Positions 17,055-27,990 of a stretch of DNA of 64,000 nucleotides are shown here, piece after piece; position 1 is the first letter of the stretch; every line of letters begins with the position of its first letter. Below the pieces are notes generated by a model. That model was not told the DNA's origin. It searched no databases and saw nothing but the letters and a program-made list of their open reading frames with translations. A program made the position numbers and the translations under genes. This stretch comes from Anaerolineae bacterium (lineage in GTDB: Bacteria > Chloroflexota > Anaerolineae > Aggregatilineales > Phototrophicaceae). The stretch spans positions 310,001-374,000 of the forward strand of contig JAJEBY010000002.1 of NCBI GenBank assembly GCA_022822305.1, read 5' to 3'.

Positions 17055-17835
17055 GCGCCCGGGACAATCGAGACGCAGACTTTTCCGATTTGGCTTGATA
17101 GCGCTAGCCGTTCTTGCTGTCGGCGCCCTCGGATTTCTGATCTGGGCGAGCGCGCCCGCGGGCGACGTGATGCCACCGGCGCGCGAAGCGCTGGAATCCA
17201 GCCAGACTGTGCATGTGACGCACGAGCGTTGGCTCGTGTTTGCGCCTCGCGACGGTTCGCCATCCCAAGGCTTCATATTCTATCCAGGCGGCAAAGTGCC
17301 CGTCGAAGCATACGCGCCCTTGGGCAGCGCATTGGCCGAAGCGGGTCATTTGGCGGTTTTGGTTCCCATGCCGCTCAACCTGGCCATTCTCGATCCGGCA
17401 GCCGCAAGCGCGGTCGTGGACGCCAATCCGGCGATCGAGACATGGGTAATAGGCGGGCACTCGCTCGGCGGGGTCATGGCGGCGCGCTACGCTTACAGTC
17501 ATCCCGATCAAATCCGCGGTCTGGCGCTGATGGCCGCCTATCCGGAAGCGGGCGTCGATCTGAGCGAGGCGACTATCGCCGTGGCCTCGATTTATGCCGA
17601 ATTGGACGGCTTGGCAAGCATAGAAGAAATCGAGAGTTCGTTCGCTCGCTTGCCGGCCGATAGCGCCAAAATCTTGATCGCAGGCGGCAATCACGCGCAA
17701 TTTGGCTGGTACGGTCCGCAGAGTGGCGACAATCCGGCGGCGATCAGTCATCAAGCTCAATACGACATCCTGATCGATTCCACGCTAGCCTTGATGGCAA
17801 AGGCTGGAAACCCAATCAAATTCGTGTTAGATTAG
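17047..17835 (+). CDS. Membrane-anchored alpha/beta hydrolase
   Basis: The 262-residue protein has an Arg-rich N-terminus and a single hydrophobic helix (about residues 16-33), which should anchor it in the membrane with the enzyme outside. The alpha/beta hydrolase fold is shown by the nucleophile elbow GHSLGG, the strand-turn FYPGGKVPVEAY and the histidine segment GGNHAQFGWYG. It resembles the hydrolase_5 type (dienelactone hydrolase-like), with no obvious substrate. The start ATG at 17047 lies within the last codons of the FAD oxidoreductase gene; another in-frame ATG at 17035 is possible. Confidence 0.85.
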   Translation: MARRPGQSRRRLFRFGLIALAVLAVGALGFLIWASAPAGDVMPPAREALESSQTVHVTHERWLVFAPRDGSPSQGFIFYPGGKVPVEAYAPLGSALAEAGHLAVLVPMPLNLAILDPAAASAVVDANPAIETWVIGGHSLGGVMAARYAYSHPDQIRGLALMAAYPEAGVDLSEATIAVASIYAELDGLASIEEIESSFARLPADSAKILIAGGNHAQFGWYGPQSGDNPAAISHQAQYDILIDSTLALMAKAGNPIKFVLD

Positions 17836-17863
17836 TCGCCCCAAGTTGATTTAGAGGTGGGCG

Positions 17864-19042
<1,179 letters not shown>

Positions 19043-19092
19043 CCCAGGACCGTTGACGCCAAATGCCGAAGAATTCTATTCTTATGAAAACC

Positions 19093-19121
19093 TTGACAGG
19101 CGCTGGAAGCGCTGATAATAT
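19093..19121 (+). promoter_or_regulatory. Strong sigma-70 promoter of the str operon
   Basis: TTGACA (19093-19098) and TAATAT (19116-19121) are separated by 17 bp: a perfect -35 box and a -10 box with five of six consensus positions. It is followed by a leader of roughly 175 nt before rpsL at 19305. It is the only strong promoter I see ahead of the ribosomal protein genes, so it probably drives much of the downstream cluster. Confidence 0.8.
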
Positions 19122-19255
19122 GCGCGATTGCACTCGCGACCTGTAACCTCCGCGGAGGCAAGGCGGGTTGAACTGAGCAGATATGGCGATAGTGTTTTGC
19201 TCACGTGAAGCGTCTCGCCATGAATCAGCAGAAACCGGGCGTTGCAAGCGAGCGC

Positions 19256-19273
19256 CCATTTGTGTGCAAATGG
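19256..19273 (+). promoter_or_regulatory. Leader hairpin upstream of rpsL
   Basis: A perfect 7-bp inverted repeat CCATTTG/CAAATGG with a TGTG loop lies in the mRNA leader, 31 bp before the rpsL ATG and upstream of its GGAG ribosome-binding site. A weaker GGGCG/CGCCC repeat overlaps its 5' flank (19237-19257) and could compete with it. In many bacteria leader structures control the str operon; that this one does so is an inference. Confidence 0.4.
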
Positions 19274-19304
19274 CGAGTGAAATATAGAGTAGCTGGAGTC
19301 GTTT

Positions 19305-19721
19305 ATGCCTACCATCAATCAGTTGGTGCGCAAGGGCCGAAAGACCAAGAGCAAAAAGAACAAGGCGCCGGCGCTGCAATATACCTTTAACGCGATAAAA
19401 CAACGTCGGTCGCGCCAGCAGAACGGCGCGCCACAGAAGCGAGGCGTCTGCACTCAAGTCAAGACGATGACGCCCAAGAAACCCAATTCGGCGCTGCGCA
19501 AGGTAGCTCGCGTACGCCTGACCAATGGCATTGAAGTCACCGCCTATATCGGCGGCGAGGGCCACAACTTGCAGGAGCACAGCGTGGTATTGGTGCGCGG
19601 CGGGCGTGTCAAAGATTTGCCCGGCGTCCGCTACCACATTGTGCGCGGCACACTCGATACCAGCGGCGTCGATGGACGCGAGCAAGGTCGCAGCAAATAC
19701 GGAACCAAACGCAGCAAGTAG
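19305..19721 (+). CDS. rpsL: 30S ribosomal protein S12
   Basis: S12 sits at the decoding centre of the small subunit and affects translational accuracy. The 138-residue product is the normal length and starts with the usual [11 protein letters not shown]. The decoding-site stretch [11 protein letters not shown] has lysine at the position linked to streptomycin sensitivity, as does [15 protein letters not shown]; no classical resistance substitution is seen. It is the first gene after the strong promoter at 19093 and has a GGAG ribosome-binding site. rpsG follows after 20 bp. Confidence 0.99.
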   Translation: MPTINQLVRKGRKTKSKKNKAPALQYTFNAIKQRRSRQQNGAPQKRGVCTQVKTMTPKKPNSALRKVARVRLTNGIEVTAYIGGEGHNLQEHSVVLVRGGRVKDLPGVRYHIVRGTLDTSGVDGREQGRSKYGTKRSK

Positions 19722-19741
19722 GCAGTTAAGGAAGAATTAGC

Positions 19742-20209
19742 ATGCCAAGACGAAATCGCCCGCCCAAGCGCATTCCCCCGAATGATGTGAAGTATGACAA
19801 CCTGCACGTTGCCATGTTCATCAATCGCATGATGCACGGCGGCAAGAAAAGCCTGGCGACGCGTATCATGTACGATGCGATGGAAGCCATGAGCGAACGC
19901 ACCAAGAAGGATCCGGTCGAAGTATTTGAAATCGCGATTCGCAATGTTGCGCCCGCCGTAGAAGTGAAGCCGAAGCGCGTCGGTGGTTCGACATATCAGG
20001 TGCCGATTGATGTTTCTCAAGAGCGCGGTGTGACGCTGGCCATGCGCTGGTTGATTCAATTTGCTCGCGACCGCAGCGGGCGCAGCATGTCTGACAAGTT
20101 GACCAACGAATTGCTCGATGCCTACAACGGGCAGGGCAGCGCCATCCGCAAGAAAGACGAGACTCATCGCATGGCGGAAGCTAACCGCGCTTTCGCCCAC
20201 TTTCGCTAG
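19742..20209 (+). CDS. rpsG: 30S ribosomal protein S7
   Basis: S7 binds the 3' major domain of 16S rRNA, nucleates assembly of the 30S head and contacts the E-site tRNA. The 155-residue product is of standard length. It starts MPRRNRPPKR and contains the family segments FINRMMHGGKKS, VKPKRVGGSTYQVP and MAEANRAFAHFR. It lies between rpsL and fusA in the usual str order. Confidence 0.99.
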   Translation: MPRRNRPPKRIPPNDVKYDNLHVAMFINRMMHGGKKSLATRIMYDAMEAMSERTKKDPVEVFEIAIRNVAPAVEVKPKRVGGSTYQVPIDVSQERGVTLAMRWLIQFARDRSGRSMSDKLTNELLDAYNGQGSAIRKKDETHRMAEANRAFAHFR

Positions 20210-20259
20210 CGCATACGTCTAGGGAGTCATAATTCGCCCGTTTCGGCGTCGGAAGAGAC

Positions 20260-22359
20260 ATGGCAAACATCAAGCAAGACTTCGAACTCAACAAGGTACG
20301 CAATATCGGCATCATCGCCCATATTGACGCTGGAAAGACCACCGTGACCGAGCGGGTGCTCTATTATACCGGCATGGTCCACAAGATCGGCGAAACGCAC
20401 GAAGGATCGGCCACGACCGATTATATGGAGCAGGAACGGGAACGCGGCATCACCATCACGTCCGCCGCCGTTACCGCGAGCTGGAACGGTCATCAGGTCA
20501 ATATCATTGATACGCCCGGTCACGTGGATTTCACCGCCGAAGTGCAGCGAAGTCTGCGCGTGCTGGATGGCGGCATCACCGTGTTTGATAGCGTCGCCGG
20601 CGTCGAGCCGCAATCGGAGACGGTGTGGCGGCAGGCCTCGGAATACAATGTGCCGCGCATGTGCTTTGTCAACAAGATGGATCGCGTCGGCGCCGATTTT
20701 GAACGCTGCGTCGATATGATGGTCGATCGACTCGACGCCAATCCGGTTGTGATTCAGGTTCCCTACGGCAGCGGCGAATCCTTCGAAGGCATCATCGACT
20801 TGCTCAATATGGAGTTGATCACCTACGGCAACGATGAAGGCACCGACATCAGGTATTTCCCGATTCCGGAGAGTCATCGGGAAATGGCCGAGACTTGCCG
20901 GGCCGATATGATCGAAAAGATCGCGGAAACCGACGAATATCTGACCATGAAGTTCCTGGAAGAAGAGTTTATCCGCGATGACGAGATTCTGGCGGCCTTG
21001 CGCGCCGGCACCATCAGCGGCGAGCTGCATCCGGTCATGTGTGGAGCGGCGCTCAAGAACAAAGGCGTTCAAGCGCTATTGAACATGGTTGTGGCATTGC
21101 TGCCGTCGCCTCTGGATATCCCGCCCGTGCGCGGCGAGCATCCCAAAGACGGCAGCGAGCTGTTGCGTCCTGCCGATGATAATGCGCCCTTGTCCGCGCT
21201 CGTATTCAAAATCGTTAGCGATCAATATGGTCGGCTCGCCTTTACCCGCGTGTATTCCGGCGTACTAAAGGCCGGCTCCCAAGCCATAAACACGCACAAT
21301 GGTAAACGTGAGCGCATTGGTCGCATCGTGCGCATGTTTGCCGATCGCCGTGAAGATGTCAGCGAAGTGCGCGCGGGCGATATAGCCGCGGTAATCGGCA
21401 TGAAAGAGACTTTCACCGGCGACACGCTCAGCGATCCCAATAATCCCATCCTTCTGGAAAACATCAGCTTCCCCGATCCGGTAGTGGAAGTGGCCATCGA
21501 GCCGAATACCAAAGCCGATCAGGACCGCATGGGAATCGGCCTGCGCAAGCTGGCTGAAGAAGATCCTACTTTCCAGATCGAAGTGGATGACCAGCTCGGG
21601 CAGACCAAGATCAAAGGCATGGGCGAGCTGCATCTTGAAGTTTTGGTCGATCGTTTGATGCGTGAATATGGCGTCGAGGCGCGTGTGGGACGTCCGCGCG
21701 TGGCGTATCGAGAAACAATCACGCGTACCGTCGAAATTGATACCACCTTCAAGCGGCAGACCGGAGGCGCCGGTCAATACGCTCGCGTCACTATGCGCTT
21801 CGAGCCGATTCCGGAAGAAGAAAAGGGCGATGCCGTTGGCGAGCTGCTCTTTGTCGATGCGATACGAGGCGGCGCCGTTCCCAAAGAGTTTATTCCCGCG
21901 GTGAGAAAAGGCGTGACGCAGGCCATGCAAGGCGGCGTGCTGGCCGGTTATCCGGTGGTCAACATAAAAGCCACATTGATTGACGGCGCCTATCACGAAG
22001 TGGATTCCAGCGAGATCGCTTTCACCATCGCCGGTTCGATGTGTCTGAAGGAGGGCGTGCACAAAGGCGCGCCGGTCATTTTGGAGCCGTCGATGCGAGT
22101 TGAGGTGGTTGTGCCAGACGCTTATACCGGAGCAGTGGTCGGTGATATCTCGGCGCGGCGCGGCGTCATTCAAGGCATGGAGCCGCATAGCGAAGGCATA
22201 TCGGTGATCCAGGCGCAGGTGCCCTTGGGCGAAATGTTCGGCTACGCCAATGACCTGCGCAACAACACGCAAGGACGCGGCAACTTCAGCATGGAATTCG
22301 ATGCGTATACGGTCGCGCCGGAAAGCATCGCGGAAGCGGTCAAAGCCGGATCGCGATAA
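20260..22359 (+). CDS. fusA: Elongation factor G
   Basis: EF-G is the GTPase that translocates mRNA and tRNAs through the ribosome. The 699-residue product has the G domain boxes AHIDAGKTT, the switch I segment RGITITSAA, DTPGHVDF and NKMDR, then domains II-V ending in the usual SMEFDAYTVAPESIAE. Its length and single copy here fit the housekeeping translocase rather than a ribosome-protection protein. The start is preceded by GGAAGAG. tuf follows after an 83-bp gap. Confidence 0.98.
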   Translation: MANIKQDFELNKVRNIGIIAHIDAGKTTVTERVLYYTGMVHKIGETHEGSATTDYMEQERERGITITSAAVTASWNGHQVNIIDTPGHVDFTAEVQRSLRVLDGGITVFDSVAGVEPQSETVWRQASEYNVPRMCFVNKMDRVGADFERCVDMMVDRLDANPVVIQVPYGSGESFEGIIDLLNMELITYGNDEGTDIRYFPIPESHREMAETCRADMIEKIAETDEYLTMKFLEEEFIRDDEILAALRAGTISGELHPVMCGAALKNKGVQALLNMVVALLPSPLDIPPVRGEHPKDGSELLRPADDNAPLSALVFKIVSDQYGRLAFTRVYSGVLKAGSQAINTHNGKRERIGRIVRMFADRREDVSEVRAGDIAAVIGMKETFTGDTLSDPNNPILLENISFPDPVVEVAIEPNTKADQDRMGIGLRKLAEEDPTFQIEVDDQLGQTKIKGMGELHLEVLVDRLMREYGVEARVGRPRVAYRETITRTVEIDTTFKRQTGGAGQYARVTMRFEPIPEEEKGDAVGELLFVDAIRGGAVPKEFIPAVRKGVTQAMQGGVLAGYPVVNIKATLIDGAYHEVDSSEIAFTIAGSMCLKEGVHKGAPVILEPSMRVEVVVPDAYTGAVVGDISARRGVIQGMEPHSEGISVIQAQVPLGEMFGYANDLRNNTQGRGNFSMEFDAYTVAPESIAEAVKAGSR

Positions 22360-22442
22360 GGTGAAACCGGTCGCCGAGGCGGCCTATAGTTTTCGTTCGC
22401 GAAGTCATTATCTAATCGGCATTTAGCAAGAGGGATTGTCAG

Positions 22443-23642
22443 ATGGCAAAAGGAAAGTTTGAGCGCAGCAAACCGCACGTGAACATCGGCACGATTGGTC
22501 ATGTTGATCACGGCAAGACCACGTTGACAGCCGCCATCACCAAGGTGCTGGCGTTGAAGGGACAGGCGCAGGAACGCGAATACGGCGATATCGACAACGC
22601 GCCGGAGGAACGGGCGCGCGGAATCACTATCAATATCCGCCATGTAGAGTACGAAACCGACGCCCGTCACTACGCCCATGTCGATTGCCCGGGTCACCGC
22701 GATTACATCAAGAACATGATCACGGGCGCGGCACAGATGGACGGCGCTATTCTGGTCGTCAGCGCGCCGGACGGCCCGATGCCGCAAACGCGCGAGCACG
22801 TGCTGTTGGCGAAGCAAGTTGAAGTGCCGGCGATGGTCGTCTATCTCAACAAGACCGATCAAATGGACGACGAAGAACTGATCGAATTGGTGGAAATGGA
22901 ACTGTCGGAGTTGCTGGAAGGATACGACTTCGATCCGGATACGCCAATCATCAAGGGTTCCGCCCTGGCTGCCCAGGAATCCGCCAGCAGCGATCCCGAT
23001 GCGCCCGAATACGCATCAATCGTCGAACTGATGGATGCCGTTGATGAATGGATTCCTACGCCCATGCGCGATGTCGACAAGCCATTCATGATGGCCATCG
23101 AAGACGTCTTTTCCATCAAGGGGCGCGGCACCGTTGTCACCGGCAGTGTTGCCCGCGGCACCTTGCTCAAAGGCACCCAGGTGGATATCGTTGGTCTGCG
23201 CGACGAAATCGTCAAGACCACTGTCACCGGCATCGAAATGTTCAATAAGGAACTCGATCAGGCGCAGGCTGGCGACAACGCCGGCATCCTGCTGCGTGGC
23301 ATTGATCGCGATGAGGTTCAGCGCGGCATGGTAATCGCGCAAGTGGATTCGATCACGCCGCACAAGAAGTTCAAATGCGAAGTCTATGTGCTGCGCAAGG
23401 ATGAGGGCGGCCGTCACAAAGCCTTCTTCACCGGCTATCGCCCGCAGTTTTACATTCGCACCATGGATGTGACCGGCACGATTGAGTTGCCCGGTGGCGT
23501 CGAGATGGTCATGCCCGGCGATAACGTCAATCTCGATGTAGAACTGATCACGCCCGTCGCCTTGGAACGCGGCTCCTCCTTCGCCATTCGCGAGGGCGGC
23601 CTGACCGTCGGCGCCGGACGTATCACCGAGATCCTGGAATAG
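22443..23642 (+). CDS. tuf: Elongation factor Tu
   Basis: EF-Tu delivers aminoacyl-tRNA to the ribosome. The 399-residue protein has the boxes [20 protein letters not shown] and NKTD, followed by domains 2 and 3 ending in [11 protein letters not shown]. In switch II the residue after the catalytic histidine is arginine (R86, in CPGHRDYIK), where most bacterial EF-Tu proteins have alanine; eukaryotic and archaeal EF1A usually have arginine there. A GGGA-type ribosome-binding site precedes the ATG. Confidence 0.98.
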   Translation: MAKGKFERSKPHVNIGTIGHVDHGKTTLTAAITKVLALKGQAQEREYGDIDNAPEERARGITINIRHVEYETDARHYAHVDCPGHRDYIKNMITGAAQMDGAILVVSAPDGPMPQTREHVLLAKQVEVPAMVVYLNKTDQMDDEELIELVEMELSELLEGYDFDPDTPIIKGSALAAQESASSDPDAPEYASIVELMDAVDEWIPTPMRDVDKPFMMAIEDVFSIKGRGTVVTGSVARGTLLKGTQVDIVGLRDEIVKTTVTGIEMFNKELDQAQAGDNAGILLRGIDRDEVQRGMVIAQVDSITPHKKFKCEVYVLRKDEGGRHKAFFTGYRPQFYIRTMDVTGTIELPGGVEMVMPGDNVNLDVELITPVALERGSSFAIREGGLTVGAGRITEILE

Positions 23643-23664
23643 CGCTTTCGCCTGTCAAGGCAAT

Positions 23665-23691
23665 GGGAGCCGGGTCACGCGCTCGGCTCTC
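23665..23691 (+). promoter_or_regulatory. Hairpin between tuf and rpsJ (possible attenuator or S10 leader element)
   Basis: GAGCCG (23667-23672) pairs with CGGCTC (23684-23689) across an 11-nt loop, just after the tuf stop. There is no run of Ts behind it, so it is not a standard intrinsic terminator. The 167-bp gap between tuf and rpsJ is one of the longest in the cluster, which leaves room for an S10-operon leader, but I see no good promoter in it. Confidence 0.3.
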
Positions 23692-23809
23692 CATTCTCTG
23701 TCGCGGGCGCTATCAAATGGCGATAGTACGCTTTGCGAAGGACGCTCAGGACTTTTGAGAAGTACATTGCTTATTGTGAGTCAGCTTTGACCAGCATAAA
23801 GGTAGCGGA

Positions 23810-24118
23810 ATGGCAAAAAACAAGATTCGTATCCGGTTGAAAGCGTACGATCATCGGGTTCTTGATCAGTCGGCGCAGCGTATTGTGGAGACTGCGGAAC
23901 GAACCGGATCACGCGTGGTAGGGCCAGTGCCGTTGCCTACACGCATCGAGCGCTTTACAGTGCGCCGGTCGCCCTTTATCGACAAAGACTCGCAAGAGCA
24001 TTTTGAAGTGCGCACCCATAAGCGGCTGATCGATGTGCTAGATCCCGATAGCAAAACCATCGACACGTTGATGCGGCTGAATCTGCCGGCAGGTGTTGAT
24101 ATCGAAATCAAGATCTAG
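23810..24118 (+). CDS. rpsJ: 30S ribosomal protein S10
   Basis: S10 is a component of the 30S head and also acts as NusE in antitermination complexes with NusB. The 102-residue product is of normal length and contains the family core [27 protein letters not shown] and [15 protein letters not shown]. It opens the S10 group of genes; rplC begins 20 bp downstream. Confidence 0.99.
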   Translation: MAKNKIRIRLKAYDHRVLDQSAQRIVETAERTGSRVVGPVPLPTRIERFTVRRSPFIDKDSQEHFEVRTHKRLIDVLDPDSKTIDTLMRLNLPAGVDIEIKI

Positions 24119-24138
24119 GCGGCGGTGGAGACGAAATC

Positions 24139-24777
24139 ATGAAGGGCATGATTGGCAAGAAAGTTGGAATGACCCAGGTCTTCGATGAGCAGGGGACTGT
24201 AATCCCGGTGACGGTTATCCAGGCCGGACCCTGCTATGTGACCCAGGTGCGCAATATCGAGCGAGAAGGCTATGTGTCGGTGCAGCTGGGATTTGGTCAA
24301 ACTAAACCGAAGAACCTGACCAAGGGCCAGCTTGGGCATCTACAGAAATTCGACCTGCCGGCGCTTCGTCACCTGCGTGAGTTTCGCTTGGCGGAATCCG
24401 CCGAGCTGGCGCTGGAAGAGGGCCAGGAAATCAAGATCGACGTGTTTGAGCGCGGTGAGTTGGTTGATGTCATTGGCGCCAGCAAGGGTCGCGGATTTGC
24501 CGGCACGATCAAGCGGCACGGTTTCTCCCGCGGTCCAAAAACGCACGGTCAATCCGACCGTATGCGTTCGCCGGGATCCATCGGCATGTGCGCTACGCCC
24601 GCGCGTACGCTCAAAGGGAAGAAAATGTCAGGTCGCATGGGGAACGATCGGGTCACAGTGCAGAATCTGCCCGTGGTTGTGGTCGATCCCGAAAACGATC
24701 TGTTGGCGGTCAAGGGTTCGGTGCCCGGCGCCAAGGGCAGCATCGTCATGATCAAGCCCGCGACCAGGTCGTCCTAG
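24139..24777 (+). CDS. rplC: 50S ribosomal protein L3
   Basis: L3 is an early 23S-binding protein with an extension that reaches toward the peptidyl transferase centre. The 212-residue product starts [13 protein letters not shown]. Its extension loop includes [19 protein letters not shown] and [23 protein letters not shown]. Most bacterial L3 proteins read GSIGACATP or similar at that point. It is followed by rplD after 34 bp. Confidence 0.99.
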   Translation: MKGMIGKKVGMTQVFDEQGTVIPVTVIQAGPCYVTQVRNIEREGYVSVQLGFGQTKPKNLTKGQLGHLQKFDLPALRHLREFRLAESAELALEEGQEIKIDVFERGELVDVIGASKGRGFAGTIKRHGFSRGPKTHGQSDRMRSPGSIGMCATPARTLKGKKMSGRMGNDRVTVQNLPVVVVDPENDLLAVKGSVPGAKGSIVMIKPATRSS

Positions 24778-24811
24778 CTGGACGGCGGACCAGGAAACAG
24801 GAGCAGTCGCC

Positions 24812-25441
24812 ATGCAGTATCCAGTTTATAACAGCGCCGGCAACGAGGTGTCGCAAGTCGAACTGCCGCCGGATGTGTTTGAAGCCAAAATCAATGTCGG
24901 ATTGATGCATCAGGCCTTCGTGCGGCAGCTGGCCAATGCGCGGCAAGGCTCGCACAGCACGCTGTCGCGCGGCGAAGTTCGAGCGACAGGCGCCAAGTGG
25001 TATCGTCAAAAGGGGACGGGGCGCGCTCGTCACGGCGCCCAGAGCGCTCCGATTTTTGTCGGTGGTGGTCTGGCCTTTGGGCCGAAGCCGCGCGATTACT
25101 CCAAGCGGATGCCAAAGAAAATGCGGCGCAGCGCCATACGCTCGACCCTGAGCGCCTTGGTTCGCGACGATCAACTCATGATCGTCGACGACCTGAGCAT
25201 CGATGTCCCCAAAACCAGCGTCATGCGCGAGATGATTTCGTCGCTTGTCGGCGATCAATCGGCATTGCTGGTGGTTACCGCCGGGCAGGACGCGTTGCGC
25301 AAGGGTGTCAGCAACTTGTCAAACGCGCATACGTTGGTCGCCAACTACCTTAATATTCGCGACTTGCTCAAGTATGACAAGGTCATCATGTCGCTGGATG
25401 CGCTCGAAGTGGTCAACAGCATCTGGGGCAAGGAGGGCTGA
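24812..25441 (+). CDS. rplD: 50S ribosomal protein L4
   Basis: L4 lines the exit tunnel and in some bacteria represses its own S10 operon. The 209-residue product contains the tunnel-loop region with [24 protein letters not shown], and then a globular domain with [15 protein letters not shown] and [28 protein letters not shown] upstream of the ATG contains the ribosome-binding site. The rplW start follows one base after the stop codon, so the two are tightly coupled. Confidence 0.98.
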   Translation: MQYPVYNSAGNEVSQVELPPDVFEAKINVGLMHQAFVRQLANARQGSHSTLSRGEVRATGAKWYRQKGTGRARHGAQSAPIFVGGGLAFGPKPRDYSKRMPKKMRRSAIRSTLSALVRDDQLMIVDDLSIDVPKTSVMREMISSLVGDQSALLVVTAGQDALRKGVSNLSNAHTLVANYLNIRDLLKYDKVIMSLDALEVVNSIWGKEG

Positions 25442-25442
25442 G

Positions 25443-25745
25443 ATGCCGGAACTACATCTCTACGATGTCATTCGCCGACCGGTCATCACCGAAAAGACGA
25501 CTGCCATGGCTGATGACGAAAACAAATATGTATTTGAAGTGGCGCGCAATGCCAACAAGATCCAGGTCAAGGAAGCGGTCGAGGAAATCTTTGAACTGGA
25601 AGGCAAGGTGCTGAGCGTGAACACCATGAATATGCCCGCCAAACGCGGCCGCCGCGGACGGAGCGCGTACATTCGCTCCCGAGCCTGGAAAAAGGCCGTG
25701 GTCACTTTGGAAGACGGCGTAACCATTGAGCTGTTCGACGTCTAA
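25443..25745 (+). CDS. rplW: 50S ribosomal protein L23
   Basis: L23 sits at the tunnel exit and docks trigger factor and SRP. The 100-residue protein begins [19 protein letters not shown], the family N-terminus, and contains [18 protein letters not shown] and a basic Arg/Gly loop. The start chosen is the ATG one base after the rplD stop; its ribosome-binding site is AAGGAGG inside the end of rplD. Confidence 0.98.
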   Translation: MPELHLYDVIRRPVITEKTTAMADDENKYVFEVARNANKIQVKEAVEEIFELEGKVLSVNTMNMPAKRGRRGRSAYIRSRAWKKAVVTLEDGVTIELFDV

Positions 25746-25757
25746 GGGAGTATTACG

Positions 25758-26591
25758 ATGCCGATCAAGGTCTATAAGCCGACATCGCCCGGTCGCCGCG
25801 ACATGACCGGATATACCTTTGAGGAACTGACAAAGAAGAAGCCCGAGCGCTCCTTGACTAAAGCGCTGCGCAAGACCGGGGGACGCAATAATTCCGGTCG
25901 CATCACCGTGCGTCATCGCGGCGGCGGCAACAAGCGCAGATATCGGTTGGTTGATTTCAAGCGCGATAAAGAAGATTGTCGAGCCGAGGTCATCGCGATC
26001 GAATACGATCCCAACCGCTCGTCGCGCATCGCATTGCTGGAATACGAAGACGGCGTCAAGAGCTATATCATCGCGCCAATGGGATTGACCGTCGGCGATA
26101 AGATTGGCAACGGCGCTATGAGCGCCTTGCGTCCGGGCAACAGCCGAGCGTTGAAAGATATCCCGCTGGGAACGGTTGTGCACAATATCGAAATGCGACC
26201 GGGCAAGGGCGGGCAGTTGGCGCGTTCAGCCGGAACCTCAGCGCAGATTCTGGCTTCGGAAGGCAAATACGTGACCCTGCGGCTGCCCAGTGGCGAGATG
26301 CGCATGATCCTGTCAACTTGTCGCGCCACCATCGGGCAAGTGGGCAACGCCGAACATTCCAACGTCAAGTTGGGCAAGGCCGGGCGCCGGCGCTGGATGG
26401 GATGGAGACCGACCGTACGCGGAACGGCGATGGATCCGGCCAGTCATCCGCACGGCGGCGGTGAGGGCAAAACTGGCATTGGCATGGCCGCGCCCAAGAC
26501 GCCGTGGGGCAAGAACGCGCTCGGCGTCCGTACGCGCCGCAACAAACGCACCGGTCGCTTTATTGTTCGCCGCCGTGGCAAACGCCGTTAG
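25758..26591 (+). CDS. rplB: 50S ribosomal protein L2
   Basis: L2 is needed for subunit association and peptidyl transferase activity. The 277-residue protein starts [19 protein letters not shown]. Its C-terminal region contains [11 protein letters not shown], with the conserved histidine facing the catalytic centre, and the basic tail [16 protein letters not shown]. The length is standard. It lies 12 bp after rplW. Confidence 0.99.
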   Translation: MPIKVYKPTSPGRRDMTGYTFEELTKKKPERSLTKALRKTGGRNNSGRITVRHRGGGNKRRYRLVDFKRDKEDCRAEVIAIEYDPNRSSRIALLEYEDGVKSYIIAPMGLTVGDKIGNGAMSALRPGNSRALKDIPLGTVVHNIEMRPGKGGQLARSAGTSAQILASEGKYVTLRLPSGEMRMILSTCRATIGQVGNAEHSNVKLGKAGRRRWMGWRPTVRGTAMDPASHPHGGGEGKTGIGMAAPKTPWGKNALGVRTRRNKRTGRFIVRRRGKRR

Positions 26592-26608
26592 TTTCGGGAG
26601 AAACCTGA

Positions 26609-26878
26609 ATGTCACGATCTTTGAAAAAGGGCTACTACATCAGCCCAAAGCTGCTCGAAAAGGTTGAGCGCCTCAATCAGCAAAACGCCAAAGTGGTGAT
26701 TCGGGCCTGGAGCCGGGCCAGCACGATCTTCCCGCAGATGGTCGGGCATACAATCGCCGTTCATGACGGTCGGCGTCACGTGCCTATCTACATCACCGAG
26801 AATATGGTGGGACACAAGCTGGGTGAATTTGCGCCGACGCGTACCTTCCGCGGGCATATCACCGATAGCAGGCGATAG
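26609..26878 (+). CDS. rpsS: 30S ribosomal protein S19
   Basis: S19 binds with S13 in the head of the 30S subunit near the A-site tRNA. The 89-residue product begins [19 protein letters not shown] and includes [21 protein letters not shown] and [21 protein letters not shown] precedes the start. rplV follows after 4 bp. Confidence 0.99.
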   Translation: MSRSLKKGYYISPKLLEKVERLNQQNAKVVIRAWSRASTIFPQMVGHTIAVHDGRRHVPIYITENMVGHKLGEFAPTRTFRGHITDSRR

Positions 26879-26882
26879 GGGA

Positions 26883-27233
26883 ATGGCCATGGAAGTACGC
26901 GCAATGACCAAGTACTTGCCGATCTCGCCGCGCAAACTGCGCCTCGTCTGCGACCAGGTGCGCGGCATGGATGCGCAGGAAGCGATGATCGTGCTCGATT
27001 ATATGCCGCAGAAAGGCGCCGAACTGGTGAGCAAGACTTTGTCTGCGGCGATGGCGAACGCTTCAAACAACTTTGATCTCAATCCGGATGACCTGTTTGT
27101 TTCGAAGATTTACGCAGGCGACGGGCCGACCTTGAAACGGTTCAAAGCCGGCGCCCGCGGACGCTATAAGCCGCGTTTGAAGCGCACGTGTCACCTTTGG
27201 GTGACTTTGGAGGAACGAGAGGAAGATGATTAA
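26883..27233 (+). CDS. rplV: 50S ribosomal protein L22
   Basis: L22 extends a beta hairpin into the exit tunnel. The 116-residue product contains TKYLPISPRKLRLVCDQVRG and the hairpin region YAGDGPTLKRFKAGARGRYKPRLKRT. ATG at 26883 is used; a second in-frame ATG 6 bp later is nearly as good. Its TAA overlaps the rpsC ATG by one base (TAATG). Confidence 0.98.
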   Translation: MAMEVRAMTKYLPISPRKLRLVCDQVRGMDAQEAMIVLDYMPQKGAELVSKTLSAAMANASNNFDLNPDDLFVSKIYAGDGPTLKRFKAGARGRYKPRLKRTCHLWVTLEEREEDD

Positions 27234-27925
27234 TGGGTCGTAAAGTTCATCCTAAAGGATTTCGTCTTAAGGTAATCCGCGAGTGGGACGCTCGCTGGTA
27301 CGCGGAAGGCGAGCGCTACGTCAATCTATTGATGGAAGATCGCAAGATTCGCAAGTTCCTCAAGCAGGAAACGAAGCGCGCCGGTGTATCGCGCATTGAG
27401 ATCGAGCGTCATCCCAACCTGGTAATCATCACCATCAATACCGTGCGGCCCGGTTTGATCATCGGCCGCAAAGGCGAGGCAGTCAAGGAACTGCGTCAAA
27501 AGCTGCAGGATATGACCGGCAAGAAGGTAAAAGTTGAGGTCAGCGAGATTGAGAAACCCGACCTCGACGCGACTTTGGTCGCGGAAAACGTCGCCTCGCA
27601 GCTGGTGCGCCGTATCGGGCACAGTCGGGCCATGAAGCGCGCCATCATGCAGGCGATGCGGCAGGGCGCCGGCGGCATCCGCATCGAAGTCAGCGGTCGC
27701 CTGGGTGGAGCGGATATGTCGAGGCGCGAGTGGATGTTTGATGGCCGCGTGCCACGCAACACCTTGCGGGCGGATATCGATTATGGCTTTGCCGAAGCGA
27801 AGACTACTTTCGGCCAGATCGGGGTCAAAGTCTGGATTTATACCGGCGATGTATTGCACGACGAGTGGCCCATCAACAATGCAAGTCGCGCCGGTCAAGA
27901 CGGTCGGCGCGGCCGCCGCAACTAG
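27233..27925 (+). CDS. rpsC: 30S ribosomal protein S3
   Basis: S3 lines the mRNA entry channel and contributes to helicase activity there. The 230-residue product begins MGRKVHPKGFRLKVI. It has the KH-domain motif RPGLIIGRKGEAVKEL and the C-terminal domain with GRLGGADMSRREW and PRNTLRADIDYG. It is translationally coupled to rplV through a one-base overlap. Confidence 0.99.
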   Translation: MGRKVHPKGFRLKVIREWDARWYAEGERYVNLLMEDRKIRKFLKQETKRAGVSRIEIERHPNLVIITINTVRPGLIIGRKGEAVKELRQKLQDMTGKKVKVEVSEIEKPDLDATLVAENVASQLVRRIGHSRAMKRAIMQAMRQGAGGIRIEVSGRLGGADMSRREWMFDGRVPRNTLRADIDYGFAEAKTTFGQIGVKVWIYTGDVLHDEWPINNASRAGQDGRRGRRN

Positions 27926-27990
27926 CCGGCTTGCGCCGTCCCGCGATTGCAGCGGTAGGGCGCGATTGAAACACTAAAGGAGCATTGCGC

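Noticed and set aside
21265..22272. Open frame of 335 codons antisense to fusA
   Set aside because: EF-G is unmistakable on the plus strand; the antisense product is rich in His, Asp and Arg, as shadows often are here.
23665..23691. Terminator between tuf and rpsJ
   Set aside because: The hairpin has no T-run, so I list it only as a possible leader element.
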